From: Amycolatopsis oliviviridis
GTDB lineage: Bacteria; Actinomycetota; Actinomycetes; Mycobacteriales; Pseudonocardiaceae
Direction: 5' to 3'
NCBI RefSeq assembly: GCF_014654365.1
Contig: NZ_BNAY01000007.1
Location: 412,180 to 476,179, forward strand
Length of the DNA stretch: 64,000 bases
Shown: piece after piece, positions 1 through 8,313 of the stretch
Layout of the letters: each line of letters starts with the position of its first letter
How positions within the stretch are numbered: position 1 is the first letter of the stretch
Notes under the pieces: model-generated
The model's database searches: none
Told to the model about the DNA's origin: nothing
The model's input: the letters and a program-made list of their open reading frames with translations, nothing else
Program-made: the position numbers and the translations under genes

Positions 1-1649
1 GCGGCCCATCGGAGCACCTCCGAGGCGGCCGCTGACAGGAAACCCAGCCTGCGGTTGAGGGTTTCCAACGCGGCGCGGGGGATGGCGGGACAAGCACCGG
101 TTCCACCGTGCTCCGGTGGCTCGGTCCCGTCGAGCGCCTGCACGATGCTCCTGACGAAGAGCGGATTGCCCGCGGCGGTCCGGGCGAGTGCGAGCAGTGC
201 CGGTCCTGGCACCGTCAAGTTGAGCCCGATGAGGAGGTCGCGGACGTCCTCATCGGGCAGAGGAAGCACTTTTTCGATCCGGGTGCCCATCCTGGCGAGT
301 TCCGCGCGAATGTCGTGGAGCCGGTGACGGCGTGACACCCGGCGGCTGACTCCGATCAACAGCAGCGGGAGCCGGGCGCACCGGGCCGCCAGCAGCCGCC
401 ACACCTCGAGGCTTGCGGGGTCCGCCCACTGCAGATCGTCGGCGACCAGGATCATCGGCCGTTCCTGGCTGAGTCCCGTCACCAGATCGACGATCAGGGC
501 CACGGCAGTGGGAACGGTTGCTTCGTCGGCCGTCAGCTGCCGAATGGCGCGGGCCACCTCACGGCGGCGGGGCTCCGGGGAATTCATCCCGATGTCCAGG
601 CAGTCGAGAATGAGTTGCAGCGGTGGGCGCTGACCGACTTCGTCCGCGGAGGCGGTGGCGACAGTGCACTCCGTCGCGCCCTCCAGGCCGGCGGAGACCA
701 GCGCGGACTTACCGATACCGAGCTCGCCCTCGAACCACAGGGAGCTCCCTTGGCCGTCGGCGATCCCCCGCACCGCGGTCTGGATGACGGCGAGTTCGCA
801 GCCGCGTCCGACGAAGACCGAGGGCCGGTCGCCCTGCGTCGGACGAGCAGCGACCGAGGTGCGCGGGGCGTGTGTCACGTCACGCCACAGTGTCGGGTCG
901 TCCGCCTTGATCTGCTCGTAGCGGGACGTGAGGTCGGCTCCGGGTTCGATACCGAGCTCGTCGATGGTCTCGGTCCGCAAGCCTTCGAAGACCTTCAACG
1001 CCTCTTGCCGCCGTCCGCAGCGGTAGAGCGCGAGCAGGTGGAGACTCTGGAGACCTTCGCGCATGGGGTGCTCCGCCGCGACCGGGCGGAGGTCGGCGAG
1101 CAGCTTCTGGTGTTCGCCGGCGTCGAGCATCAGTCTGGCGCGCCGTTCGATGACGTCCAGCCGTAGTTCCCGCAGGCGTTCACGCTGTGTAGCGGCGAAC
1201 GGGCCGCCCAGCCCGTCCAGAGGATCGGCCCGGAAAAGACTCAGGGCCTTGTCGAGCGCAGCGAGCGTTCCGGGCACATCGCGTCCGCGTTCGCACAGCC
1301 TGGCCCGTTCACGCAGGTTCTCGAAACGGACGACGTCGATCGACTCCGAGTCGACGCGCAGGCAGTAACCAGATCCGCTCGAAGCCAGAACCTCGGTCGA
1401 TTCGCGACGCATCCGGTCGGGGTCGAGCGCGGTCCGCAGTGACGAAACGTAGGTGTAAATACTGCCATTCGCGCTGGTAGGAGCCTCTTCGCCCCAGATG
1501 GCGTCGATCAGCGTCGGGCGGGTGACCACCTGGTTCGCGTGCAGCGCCAAGACCGCGAGCAGCGTCCGCCGCTGGGCCGAGCCGAGCACTACCTCCTGGC
1601 CACCCCGCCAGGCCCGGACCGGACCGAAGAGATCAACTTGCAACCGCAT
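1..1649 (-). CDS. SARP/AfsR-type transcriptional activator, C-terminus off the left edge
   Basis: This reads as a Streptomyces-antibiotic-regulatory-protein type activator. The N-terminus MRLQVDLFGPVRAW begins a winged-helix OmpR/PhoB-like DNA-binding domain (about residues 1-95), followed by a bacterial transcriptional activation domain with TPR-like helices (about 100-245). An ATPase domain comes next, with Walker A GELGIGKS near residue 297 and a Walker B-like LVADDLQWAD. The chosen ATG at 1649 has GGAGG five bases upstream. The frame stays open to base 1, so at least 549 residues are present and the end, usually more NB-ARC or TPR, is missing. Such proteins activate secondary-metabolite or developmental genes, but no target is visible here. 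Family is secure; the regulon is unknown. Confidence 0.88.
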   Translation of the reverse strand, partial: MRLQVDLFGPVRAWRGGQEVVLGSAQRRTLLAVLALHANQVVTRPTLIDAIWGEEAPTSANGSIYTYVSSLRTALDPDRMRRESTEVLASSGSGYCLRVDSESIDVVRFENLRERARLCERGRDVPGTLAALDKALSLFRADPLDGLGGPFAATQRERLRELRLDVIERRARLMLDAGEHQKLLADLRPVAAEHPMREGLQSLHLLALYRCGRRQEALKVFEGLRTETIDELGIEPGADLTSRYEQIKADDPTLWRDVTHAPRTSVAARPTQGDRPSVFVGRGCELAVIQTAVRGIADGQGSSLWFEGELGIGKSALVSAGLEGATECTVATASADEVGQRPPLQLILDCLDIGMNSPEPRRREVARAIRQLTADEATVPTAVALIVDLVTGLSQERPMILVADDLQWADPASLEVWRLLAARCARLPLLLIGVSRRVSRRHRLHDIRAELARMGTRIEKVLPLPDEDVRDLLIGLNLTVPGPALLALARTAAGNPLFVRSIVQALDGTEPPEHGGTGACPAIPRAALETLNRRLGFLSAAASEVLRWA

Positions 1650-1805
1650 CAATGCCTCCGCGGTGTGCTGCGCGACTACTGTATGTCGTCACCGTTAGGC
1701 CTAAACCGCTGGAAAAAGTGGTCACCCGTTCGCCCTTTTGACCACGGATGGCTTGAAATGATGATCCAACGGCTACTCGGCGTATACGTCATCCCGGGTC
1801 GGGAT

Positions 1806-1824
1806 CCTGTGGTTCCTCCACAGG
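1806..1824. promoter_or_regulatory. Inverted repeat in the gap between two divergent regulators
   Basis: The 558-base gap 1650-2207 separates the SARP gene from the LuxR gene. It contains CCTGTGG, five bases, then the exact complement CCACAGG. It could be an operator or a weak hairpin. Apart from the second repeat at 2127-2163 I see no gene in this gap; open frames across it lack a convincing start and coding character. Confidence 0.3.
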
Positions 1825-2126
1825 TAGTGGTGACGAACGCGGGTGTGATTCACCTTTGCGGTCGCCTGGCCGGGGGTTTTCCTGGTCGGCCCGCGCCGGG
1901 CGGCGGGCGCGGGGGAGACCCCCAACCGGGCGTCGGATGCGGAACTCACCGTGCTTGAAAGACCCGATGATCGGACTCTCAAACCGTGGGCGGCGGCGGT
2001 CGTCCCCACGGCGTGGCAAGCGTCTTCAGAGATTCTCAAGGCCGCTGGATCCAGCATTTAGGCCGGGCTACAGTGCGTATTCAACATTCGGGATCTTCAG
2101 CCGAAGGGGTCGTCTCGTCGGCCCCT

Positions 2127-2163
2127 GGACAGATCTTCGTGACGGTACTGTCGCGATCTGTCC
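2127..2163. promoter_or_regulatory. Spaced inverted repeat upstream of the LuxR gene
   Basis: GGACAGATC at 2127-2135 is matched by its exact complement GATCTGTCC at 2155-2163, with a 19-base spacer. The right arm ends 44 bases before the ATG at 2208. Perfect 9-base arms at this position suggest an operator or a leader hairpin. No binding data are implied. Confidence 0.4.
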
Positions 2164-2207
2164 GGCGTCTCGAGCGGTAAGAACCCATCTGCGACAGGGG
2201 GTGAGAC

Positions 2208-3449
2208 ATGGTCGAGAACCGGTGGTCGTGGGCGTCCACGGCCGGGACCGTTCCGGAGCGGGGGTCGTTCTGGCAGGTCTCATCGGCGTCGCATGAGGAA
2301 TGCCAGGCCGAGGCGGCTCTCTCGTTGCTGGAACAGGGCGTCGACCGGGCGGGCGCGGTGCATCACGCGGAGTCGGCGCTGGCGGACGAGGTCTGCTCAG
2401 TGCGCGCCCGATGTCAGTGGCGCGCACTGATGGTCCTGCTCGCTGCCGGTGAACTGGTGAGTGCGGACGCCCAGCTCCGGCGGCTGGAGAACGCCGGGGA
2501 AATCGACGTCACCGGAATGCTCGTCCTGCTGCGGGCCGGTCATGCTCGCCTTTCCGGGGATCTCGCGGGCGCGGGGCGCGCACTGCGCCCCCTGGTGGAG
2601 GAAGCGGTGGAGCCGTTCGTGCATCGGCTCGCCGTGGCCTGTCTCGTGGAGACGCTCGTTGTGGGCGGCGACGTCGAAGCCGCGGATGAACTACTCGGCG
2701 AACACGACTACGAGCAATGGACGGCCGACGACGAAGCCGCCAGGCCGCTGTTGCTGGCGGCGAGAGGAACCGCCCATCTGTCGGCCGGACGCTACCGGGA
2801 AGCCGCCGCGGATCTGTTGCGGTGCCTCGAACTGCCGGCAGCGGACCTGATGGGACATCCCGCGGTGATGCGCCGCCGGGTCCTCGCGGCGCTCGCGGCC
2901 AAGGGGCTCGGACGCCTTCGGCTCGCCACGACTTTGGCGGAGCAGGAGGAGAAGGCCGCGCTGACGTGGGGTTCTCCCGCGGCCGTGGGTTCGGCGCTCT
3001 ATGTCCGCGCGATCGTCGACGATTCGGAACGCGCGATCGGCATGCTCACCGACGCCATCGAACTGCTGGAGGTCTCCCGTACCCGGGTCGGGCTCGCCGT
3101 CGCGCGGTACGAATTGGGGACGCGACTCGCAGCCATGGGAGATCTCATCGCGGCGAAGGAACAATTCAAACAGGCAAGGCGTGCCGCACTGCAGATCGGC
3201 AGCGACAAGCTCGCGGAAAAACTCGAGAGTGCCGTGGGTGAACTGCATCACGAGGGCGAAGCCCGATCGCTGACCGCTCAAGAGGTCAAGATCGCCGAGC
3301 TTGCGCAATCCGGCTACACCAACAAGCAGATAGCGGACAAACTCTTTCTCACCATTCGGACGATTGAGTTTCATTTGTCGAATGTCTACCGAAAGCTCAA
3401 GATCACCGGTAGGCGTGAACTGATGTCCGGTGCGCGGAAGCTGACCTGA
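2208..3449 (+). CDS. LuxR-family regulator with TPR-like helical region
   Basis: This 413-residue protein ends in a LuxR/GerE helix-turn-helix (about 352-410): LTAQEVKIAELAQSGYTNKQ, then IADKLFLTIRTIEFHLSNVY. Residues 40-345 are Ala/Leu-rich helical repeats like the MalT/LAL TPR region, but there is no P-loop, so it looks like the C-terminal half of a LAL regulator standing alone. The ATG follows AGGGGGTGAG. It is divergent from the SARP gene, and a 9-base inverted repeat lies just upstream. It probably acts as a DNA-binding regulator with a protein-interaction sensor region; the signal is unknown. Confidence 0.85.
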   Translation: MVENRWSWASTAGTVPERGSFWQVSSASHEECQAEAALSLLEQGVDRAGAVHHAESALADEVCSVRARCQWRALMVLLAAGELVSADAQLRRLENAGEIDVTGMLVLLRAGHARLSGDLAGAGRALRPLVEEAVEPFVHRLAVACLVETLVVGGDVEAADELLGEHDYEQWTADDEAARPLLLAARGTAHLSAGRYREAAADLLRCLELPAADLMGHPAVMRRRVLAALAAKGLGRLRLATTLAEQEEKAALTWGSPAAVGSALYVRAIVDDSERAIGMLTDAIELLEVSRTRVGLAVARYELGTRLAAMGDLIAAKEQFKQARRAALQIGSDKLAEKLESAVGELHHEGEARSLTAQEVKIAELAQSGYTNKQIADKLFLTIRTIEFHLSNVYRKLKITGRRELMSGARKLT

Positions 3450-3622
3450 TCGTCGTGTGATCACCGTCTTGGCGTATTCGCTGTGTGTCACCGAATACTA
3501 CGGTTGGGCACCACTGATCGGCGGTGGACGGAAACGTGAATCCTGAGAAACCATGTGTGGCGGCTCCGGAACGAGACGGAACCGTCGTCAGGATCGGGAA
3601 ACACGACGAGAGTGAGGTGCGC

Positions 3623-3985
3623 GTGGTGGGGCAGCGAGGGCAGAAGGATGAACCGGCCGGGGAATCGGGGGGTGCATTCGGACTGTTCGGGGTGGGCATG
3701 ACGGGCGGTCTCCCGGATCATCCCGCAGGTATGCTGGTGCCGGCGCTGGAATTGGCCGCACGGCTCGAATACTATGTGGCCGAATTGATCCGGGTCGTGC
3801 CGGAGTGTCCTGACCGGCGGATGAATGAAGAGCGTCTCGACCTGCTGGTCGGACTCTGCAGCGCCGCCGATGCCCTCCGTTCCTCCGAGCGTCGCGAACA
3901 CGAACAGGCCGAATATCAGCTCCGGTCCGCTCTTGCTCTGCTGCGAGGGGTTGACCCGGGCAAATTCATCAAGCCCCTTCCTTGA
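3623..3985 (+). CDS. Hypothetical small protein
   Basis: An open frame of 120 residues from the GTG at 3623, which has GTGAGG five bases upstream; the same frame stays open back to a GTG at 3524. The C-terminal two thirds form an amphipathic helical region (ALELAARLEYYVAELIR, then SSERREHEQAEYQLRSALAL) with no signal peptide or membrane segment. I do not recognise a family. It sits between the LuxR gene and another unknown gene on the same strand, and the helices suggest a protein-binding role only weakly. Start and coding status are moderately uncertain. Confidence 0.5.
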   Translation: MVGQRGQKDEPAGESGGAFGLFGVGMTGGLPDHPAGMLVPALELAARLEYYVAELIRVVPECPDRRMNEERLDLLVGLCSAADALRSSERREHEQAEYQLRSALALLRGVDPGKFIKPLP

Positions 3986-4084
3986 TCTTTCACTCCTGGG
4001 ACTTTAGGGCAGGAACCGACGATGAATGTGTTGAATTCCAGTCGGTGAGCGCGCCGTGACGGCGGCGGATGATAGAAATTTCTC

Positions 4085-4618
4085 GTGGCCGAAAATGACT
4101 GTGAAGAAACCTGCTTGGAGCGTATCGAGCTCGCGCTGCGCTGCGAAAGCTCGTATTTCTACTTCAGTGAGGGCACGCAGCTGATCAACCCCGGCGTGCC
4201 CACCGTTGGCGGGATGATCACGGCATCTCCCGGAAAACTGCAGCTGCAGGTTCCCTGGCGGGCGCGCACCGCGAGGATCAAGGTGGAGACCTACCGCCGG
4301 GAACCTGCGGTCCTGCTCGACGACTACGACGACGCGATCGAATTCGGCTATTGGTCCGCGACGGGTGACGCAGCGGTTCTGGACTCCTCGCGCACGCTGG
4401 TGCACGACCTCGGCCGGCTGCCGATCGGCGCGGGGGACTACCGGTTCCGCTATCACGTCCGGGAGTTCGATGCGACTCCTTCCTCGCCAGGCGAGGCGCG
4501 GATGCTGCTCCAGATCTGGCCGGATTTCCTCGGCGCCATGGAGGAGCTCAAGATCACCGGCCGGCACGGGAACTTCTGGCATCCCGGTCAGATGCTCCTG
4601 AAAAGCCTGGAGATCTGA
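4085..4618 (+). CDS. Hypothetical protein
   Basis: A 177-residue protein starting at GTG 4085, with no strong ribosome site. It is rich in beta-strand patterns (KLQLQVPWRARTARIKVETY, GDYRFRYHVREFD) and ends in LLKSLEI. It has no signal peptide, membrane helix or known catalytic motif. It resembles soluble all-beta actinobacterial proteins of unknown function, and I cannot name a domain. A 57-bp palindrome lies 78 bases past its stop. It may be co-transcribed with the small gene upstream (gap of 99 bases). Confidence 0.6.
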   Translation: MAENDCEETCLERIELALRCESSYFYFSEGTQLINPGVPTVGGMITASPGKLQLQVPWRARTARIKVETYRREPAVLLDDYDDAIEFGYWSATGDAAVLDSSRTLVHDLGRLPIGAGDYRFRYHVREFDATPSSPGEARMLLQIWPDFLGAMEELKITGRHGNFWHPGQMLLKSLEI

Positions 4619-4695
4619 GCTGCGGCGAAGCCCGTGCCGGGCTGCTGGCGGCGACGTGTCCGAACGTGACACCAGGCTCTCCCCAGGGCCTAAGT

Positions 4696-4752
4696 AGTCC
4701 GTGAATGCCTCCTTGAGGGACTCAGAGTCCCTCAAGGAGGCATTCACGGACT
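4696..4752. repeat. 57-bp near-perfect palindrome
   Basis: A 28-base left arm (4696-4723) is matched exactly by its reverse complement at 4725-4752, around a single A. The arm begins AGTCCGTGAATGCCTCC and ends GAGGGACTC. A stem this long lying between genes could be a strong terminator or a member of a dispersed intergenic palindrome family. I recall similar GTCCGTGAA/GCCTCC palindromes in Amycolatopsis genomes, but that is memory and not a search. No second copy was seen in this window. Confidence 0.8.
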
Positions 4753-4872
4753 TGAAGCATGGGCACGTCAAGTTCCTGTTTCGCAGGGGCCCGAGGGCAT
4801 GAAGATTATCCGAACATCCCGACTATGGAAGGTCAGCTTCCGCCTCGGCGGTCGATGGAGGGTAATTGAGCC

Positions 4873-4886
4873 ATCACGTTCGTGAT
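4873..4886. promoter_or_regulatory. Palindromic operator candidate upstream of the redox operon
   Basis: ATCACG-TT-CGTGAT is a perfect 14-base palindrome 43 bases before the ATG of the first gene of the operon (4930). Its position fits a regulator site. The same half-site ATCACG/CGTGAT recurs with a five-base spacer at 28781-28797. Confidence 0.4.
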
Positions 4887-4929
4887 TCACACGAATTGGG
4901 TAGCGAATAGACCGAACGGAGTGCGGAGC

Positions 4930-5763
4930 ATGAGGTGCTATCGCAGGCCAGCCGCGCACGACACGCGCACACCGCGTGGCGCTGCCCGTGATTCCCGGGC
5001 CCGGTGGTGGCGTTCACTTCCCCGGGTCCTCGCCGTCGCCGCATTGGTCGGTCTGCTCTCGTCCTGCGGAATCTCCGCGACGTCCGGATGGCACGGTGAC
5101 GTTCCCGGCCTGGACCACCAGAAGCGTACGAACTTCGAAGCCCCCTTCGGCCCGCTGTATCCGGCCGACATCGCCGTGCTCGTCGCGGTGTCCCAGGCGG
5201 GGTACTGGGAGGCGCCGACCAGCGAGCTCATCGCCAACGAGAGCAAGAATCCGAAGGTGAAGGCAGTCGGTGCCCAACTGTCCAAGGAGCACCACGCGCT
5301 GAACATGTACAACGAGGCCGCCGCCGCCCGGCTCCACGTGCAACTGCCACTGTCGGCCACGCCGCAGCAAGAGGGCTGGCGCAAGCAGATCGAGGCGGCC
5401 AGCGGAGACGAGCGCGACCGGCTTTACGTCCAGCTGACCAGAGCGGCTCACGGCTCCGTCTACATGAAGGTGGCGACGGTCCGCTCGACGACGCAGAACG
5501 ACGTCGTCCGTTCTCTCGCCCAGGTGGCGACCGAGTACGTCGCCCGGCACATGGCCCTGCTGGAGAGCACCGGCCTGGCGAACCTGGATTCACTGGCCGT
5601 GCATTCCGCGACGGACGCGGAGTACCAGCCGACGCCTACGACGGCGGAATGGGCTTTCGGGGGCGGGGTGGCACTGGCCGCCGCGGTGGGCACCCTCGTC
5701 GTCATCCGCCTGGCGTCACGGCAGACCGAGGAAGCGACCGAAGACGGGGTGGGCATCGAATGA
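4930..5763 (+). CDS. DUF4142-type lipoprotein
   Basis: A 277-residue envelope protein. It has an Arg-rich N-terminus, then a hydrophobic stretch ending in the lipobox LSSC (Cys46), so it should be a lipid-anchored exported protein. A second hydrophobic segment near 245-265 (WAFGGGVALAAAVGTLVV) could anchor the C-terminus. The middle is helical with the Lys/His-rich pattern of DUF4142, a ferritin-like four-helix fold (VKAVGAQLSKEHHALNMY; EYVARHMALLE). The ATG has CGGAG eight bases upstream; an in-frame ATG at 4882 is possible. It is the first gene of a ten-gene unit and overlaps the next by four bases. A role at the membrane in redox sensing is inference. Confidence 0.75.
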   Translation: MRCYRRPAAHDTRTPRGAARDSRARWWRSLPRVLAVAALVGLLSSCGISATSGWHGDVPGLDHQKRTNFEAPFGPLYPADIAVLVAVSQAGYWEAPTSELIANESKNPKVKAVGAQLSKEHHALNMYNEAAAARLHVQLPLSATPQQEGWRKQIEAASGDERDRLYVQLTRAAHGSVYMKVATVRSTTQNDVVRSLAQVATEYVARHMALLESTGLANLDSLAVHSATDAEYQPTPTTAEWAFGGGVALAAAVGTLVVIRLASRQTEEATEDGVGIE

Positions 5764-6605
5764 GCATCGCAGTTCTGGCCTCGGCCGAACCCGTCCTGGC
5801 CGCCGGATACACCGGTTTCGACCAGGGTGCCCGGACCGTCGCGGCCTTCTCCGCGCGGATCGCCTACCTGGCCATGTGTCTGACGCTGTGCTGGGGCATC
5901 CTCACCGCCACCGGCTGGGTCCGGCGGATCACCGGGCATCAGGCGCTGCGCGCCGGGCACATCATGCTGGCCTCCGCGACCATCGCCACCGTCATCGTGC
6001 ATGCCTTCGCGATCGTCAGCCTGGACGAACAGGTCGTCGTCGGCACCCAGGTCTTCATCCCGTTCCTCAATGGCTACGTGCGGCACGCGCTCGGCATCAT
6101 CTCCATGGATCTGATGGTCGCCATCCTGATCACCGCGGGAATGCACCGCTTTCTCCGGTATCGCAACTGGCTGCGGTTCCATCAGACCGCCTATGTGGCC
6201 ATCACCCTGGGCGTGGTGCATTCCTGGTGGGGCGCCTGGGCGAACGGGAACCTGCAGCTGGTGTGGCTCGGCGGTCTCACCGTGCTCGCCCCGGTGGTCG
6301 CGCTGACCACGGTCCGGTTCCTCCCGGCGAACGTGCTGGTGAAGATCGGTCTTGTGGGTGATGGCCCCGCGACACAGAACCAGGTCGTCAAGACGGCGCC
6401 GTTGAGGGTGCACGTCGACAACCAACGGTGCCACCGCTACGGCTTCTGTCAGTCGGAGGCCCCGGACGTATTCGAATTGCGCGAGGACGGCCGTCTGGCG
6501 TACCGGAAGGATCCGGAACTCACCCGGAATCTGGATGTCATCTCCGCGGCGCGGGCCTGTCCGATGCGCGCGATCCAACTGGAAGGGAGGAACCATCATG
6601 AGTGA
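5760..6605 (+). CDS. Ferric-reductase-like membrane domain fused to a [3Fe-4S] ferredoxin
   Basis: A 281-residue fusion. Residues 29-187 hold about five membrane helices with His67, His81, His141 and His154 placed as haem-b ligands, as in ferric-reductase/cytochrome b-like domains. Residues 215-275 form a ferredoxin with Cys224, Cys230 and Cys267 (C-x5-C then CPMRAI) and no middle cysteine, the pattern of P450-type [3Fe-4S] ferredoxins. The protein could pass electrons between a cytosolic ferredoxin and membrane haem. The ATG overlaps the upstream stop (ATGA), and the 3' end overlaps the next gene, a ferredoxin reductase, by eight bases, so the two are a likely electron-transfer pair. Direction of flow and final acceptor are unknown. 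Confidence 0.8.
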   Translation: MSIAVLASAEPVLAAGYTGFDQGARTVAAFSARIAYLAMCLTLCWGILTATGWVRRITGHQALRAGHIMLASATIATVIVHAFAIVSLDEQVVVGTQVFIPFLNGYVRHALGIISMDLMVAILITAGMHRFLRYRNWLRFHQTAYVAITLGVVHSWWGAWANGNLQLVWLGGLTVLAPVVALTTVRFLPANVLVKIGLVGDGPATQNQVVKTAPLRVHVDNQRCHRYGFCQSEAPDVFELREDGRLAYRKDPELTRNLDVISAARACPMRAIQLEGRNHHE

Positions 6606-7887
6606 GCTGCCACGGATCGTGATCGTCGGGGCAGGACTGGCAGGCATGTGCGCGGCGGAACGACTGCGCGAGCTGGGATTCGACGGGGAAATCGTCATCA
6701 TCGGCTCGGAGTCGACGATGCCGGTCTACCGGCCCGCGCTGACCAAACAGTTCTTGACCGGCGAACTCGGTCTCAAGGAAATCCTCACCGCGCCGACGCA
6801 CGACCTCGACGCCGTGTGGCGCTTGAACACGGTGGTATCGCAACTCGACGCTAAGAAGCGGGTCGTGCACCTGCCCGGCGGCGAACAACTCGAGTACGAC
6901 GGGCTGATCATCGCCAGTGGGGTCGAAGCACGCAGCCTTCCGGGGGCGATGAGGGCGGGTTCGCGGGTCGCGGTCCTGCGTTCGATCTCCGACAGCAAGC
7001 GTTTGCGCCAGGCGCTGACCGGTGCCCGCGCGCCGATAGCGGTGATCGGTACCGGTTTCATCGGCTGTGAAGTGGCGTCGAGCATCAGGTCTCTCGGGCA
7101 GAACGTCGTCCTCATCGGACAGTCCAAATTGCTCATGAACAACCTGCTCGACCCCGGGCACGCGCAGCGGCTGACCGAACTGCACCGGCGGAACCGGGTC
7201 CAGCTGCAGCTCGGGACGAAGGTCGAGGAATGGGGTGCGAGCTCCTCGCGTGTTCAGCTCCGCCTCTCCAACGGACGGCAGCTGGACGCGGCGTTCGTCG
7301 TCGTCGCGGCAGGCTCGGTCCCGGCTGTGTCGTGGCTGCGGGATTCCGGGGCCACGCTGGACAACGGAGTCGTGTGCGACCCCACCTGTCACGTCGCCGG
7401 TATGGAAGACGTCGTCGCGGCCGGTGACGTCGCGAGCTGGCCCAATCTGCGCTTCGACACCAAGCCGCGTCGCGTCGAGCACTGGACCAACGCGATCGAG
7501 ATGGGCCGGGCGTCGGCGGAGAACTTGCTGACCGGGCGGGAATCGGCGGTGCCGTTCATGCCGGTGCCCAGATTCTGGTCCGAACAGCACGGTCTGCGGT
7601 TGCAGGCGGCGGGGATGCCGGCGGTCGGCACCGAACGCGAGCCGATCGACCCGACGACACCGGGCGGGCATTCTCTCACCGGCTACTACCGGGACAAGAA
7701 GCTCGTCGGTGTCATCGGCTTCGACAACTCGGCGGCGGTGCTGCATTACGCGAAGAGCTTCGTGGACAAGGCACCTGTCGGTGGACGGGTGCGGACGGAA
7801 TCCGCGGGCGAGCCGGAGGACAAGTTCAAGAACGGCCAATCCGGACCGACGAGGGCGAGCTCCGTGCCTGAATTCCTTCAGGTCTAG
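6598..7887 (+). CDS. FAD-dependent NAD(P)H-ferredoxin reductase
   Basis: A 429-residue flavoprotein of the rubredoxin/putidaredoxin reductase type. It has an N-terminal FAD site (IVIVGAGLAGMCAAERL, residues 7-23), a central NAD(P) site (IAVIGTGFIGCEVASSI) and the second FAD motif VVAAGDVASWPN. It would move electrons from NAD(P)H to the ferredoxin domain encoded just upstream. The start has GGAAGGGAGG ahead of it and lies inside the end of the fusion gene. The C-terminal ~35 residues are polar and may be disordered. Family assignment is firm; the specific partner is inferred from adjacency. Confidence 0.88.
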   Translation: MSELPRIVIVGAGLAGMCAAERLRELGFDGEIVIIGSESTMPVYRPALTKQFLTGELGLKEILTAPTHDLDAVWRLNTVVSQLDAKKRVVHLPGGEQLEYDGLIIASGVEARSLPGAMRAGSRVAVLRSISDSKRLRQALTGARAPIAVIGTGFIGCEVASSIRSLGQNVVLIGQSKLLMNNLLDPGHAQRLTELHRRNRVQLQLGTKVEEWGASSSRVQLRLSNGRQLDAAFVVVAAGSVPAVSWLRDSGATLDNGVVCDPTCHVAGMEDVVAAGDVASWPNLRFDTKPRRVEHWTNAIEMGRASAENLLTGRESAVPFMPVPRFWSEQHGLRLQAAGMPAVGTEREPIDPTTPGGHSLTGYYRDKKLVGVIGFDNSAAVLHYAKSFVDKAPVGGRVRTESAGEPEDKFKNGQSGPTRASSVPEFLQV

Positions 7888-7917
7888 CGCGAACGCCCCG
7901 AATCGAAAGGACATCGT

Positions 7918-8313
7918 ATGCGACCGAACGTGCTGGCGATATTTTCCGTCGCCGCGCTGGCCGCAGCCGCCGCGCTCGCGATCCAGCAGTCACCGAACTT
8001 CTCGTCGCAGACGACCGGCCTGTCCCTGCTGACAGTGGACACCCCGGACTACCGCTTCATCGTTGTTCCTTTGCCCTACCGGGAGGAACAGCGGATCATC
8101 CGGGCGCCGGTCCCGGCGACGGAGATCGCGACGGCCTGGGCGACGCCGGAGAAGGACCCGATGGCGCCGCCGGAAACCTCCGCTTCACCACCGGACCCGC
8201 CGAAAGCGACCGGGGAATCCGCCCCGCCGTCGCCGACGCCGACGTCCTCGAGCAGGCGGTCCGACCCCGAGCACACGGGAGCGGCCGCCGGTCATACGCC
8301 GGAGGGGCGATGA
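7918..8313 (+). CDS. Small Pro/Ser/Thr-rich exported or membrane-anchored protein
   Basis: A 131-residue protein with one hydrophobic N-terminal segment (VLAIFSVAALAAAAALAIQ) acting as signal peptide or anchor. A ~50-residue segment follows (LLTVDTPDYRFIVVPLPY), then a low-complexity Pro/Ser/Thr/Glu tail. There is no cysteine or catalytic motif. Its stop overlaps the DUF742 start (ATGA), which places it firmly in the operon between the reductase and the signalling genes. It may be an extracytoplasmic partner of the sensor kinase, whose own outer loop is very short. That is inference. Confidence 0.65.
   Translation: MRPNVLAIFSVAALAAAAALAIQQSPNFSSQTTGLSLLTVDTPDYRFIVVPLPYREEQRIIRAPVPATEIATAWATPEKDPMAPPETSASPPDPPKATGESAPPSPTPTSSSRRSDPEHTGAAAGHTPEGR

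Noticed and set aside
1986-2180. Small + strand frames in the gap before the TPR-LuxR gene
   Set aside because: They lack a ribosome site and a protein-like composition, and they overlap the inverted repeat.
5460-6701. 413-residue - strand frame over the redox operon
   Set aside because: It is a GC-driven shadow of the ferric-reductase fusion, which has clear haem and Fe-S motifs on the + strand.
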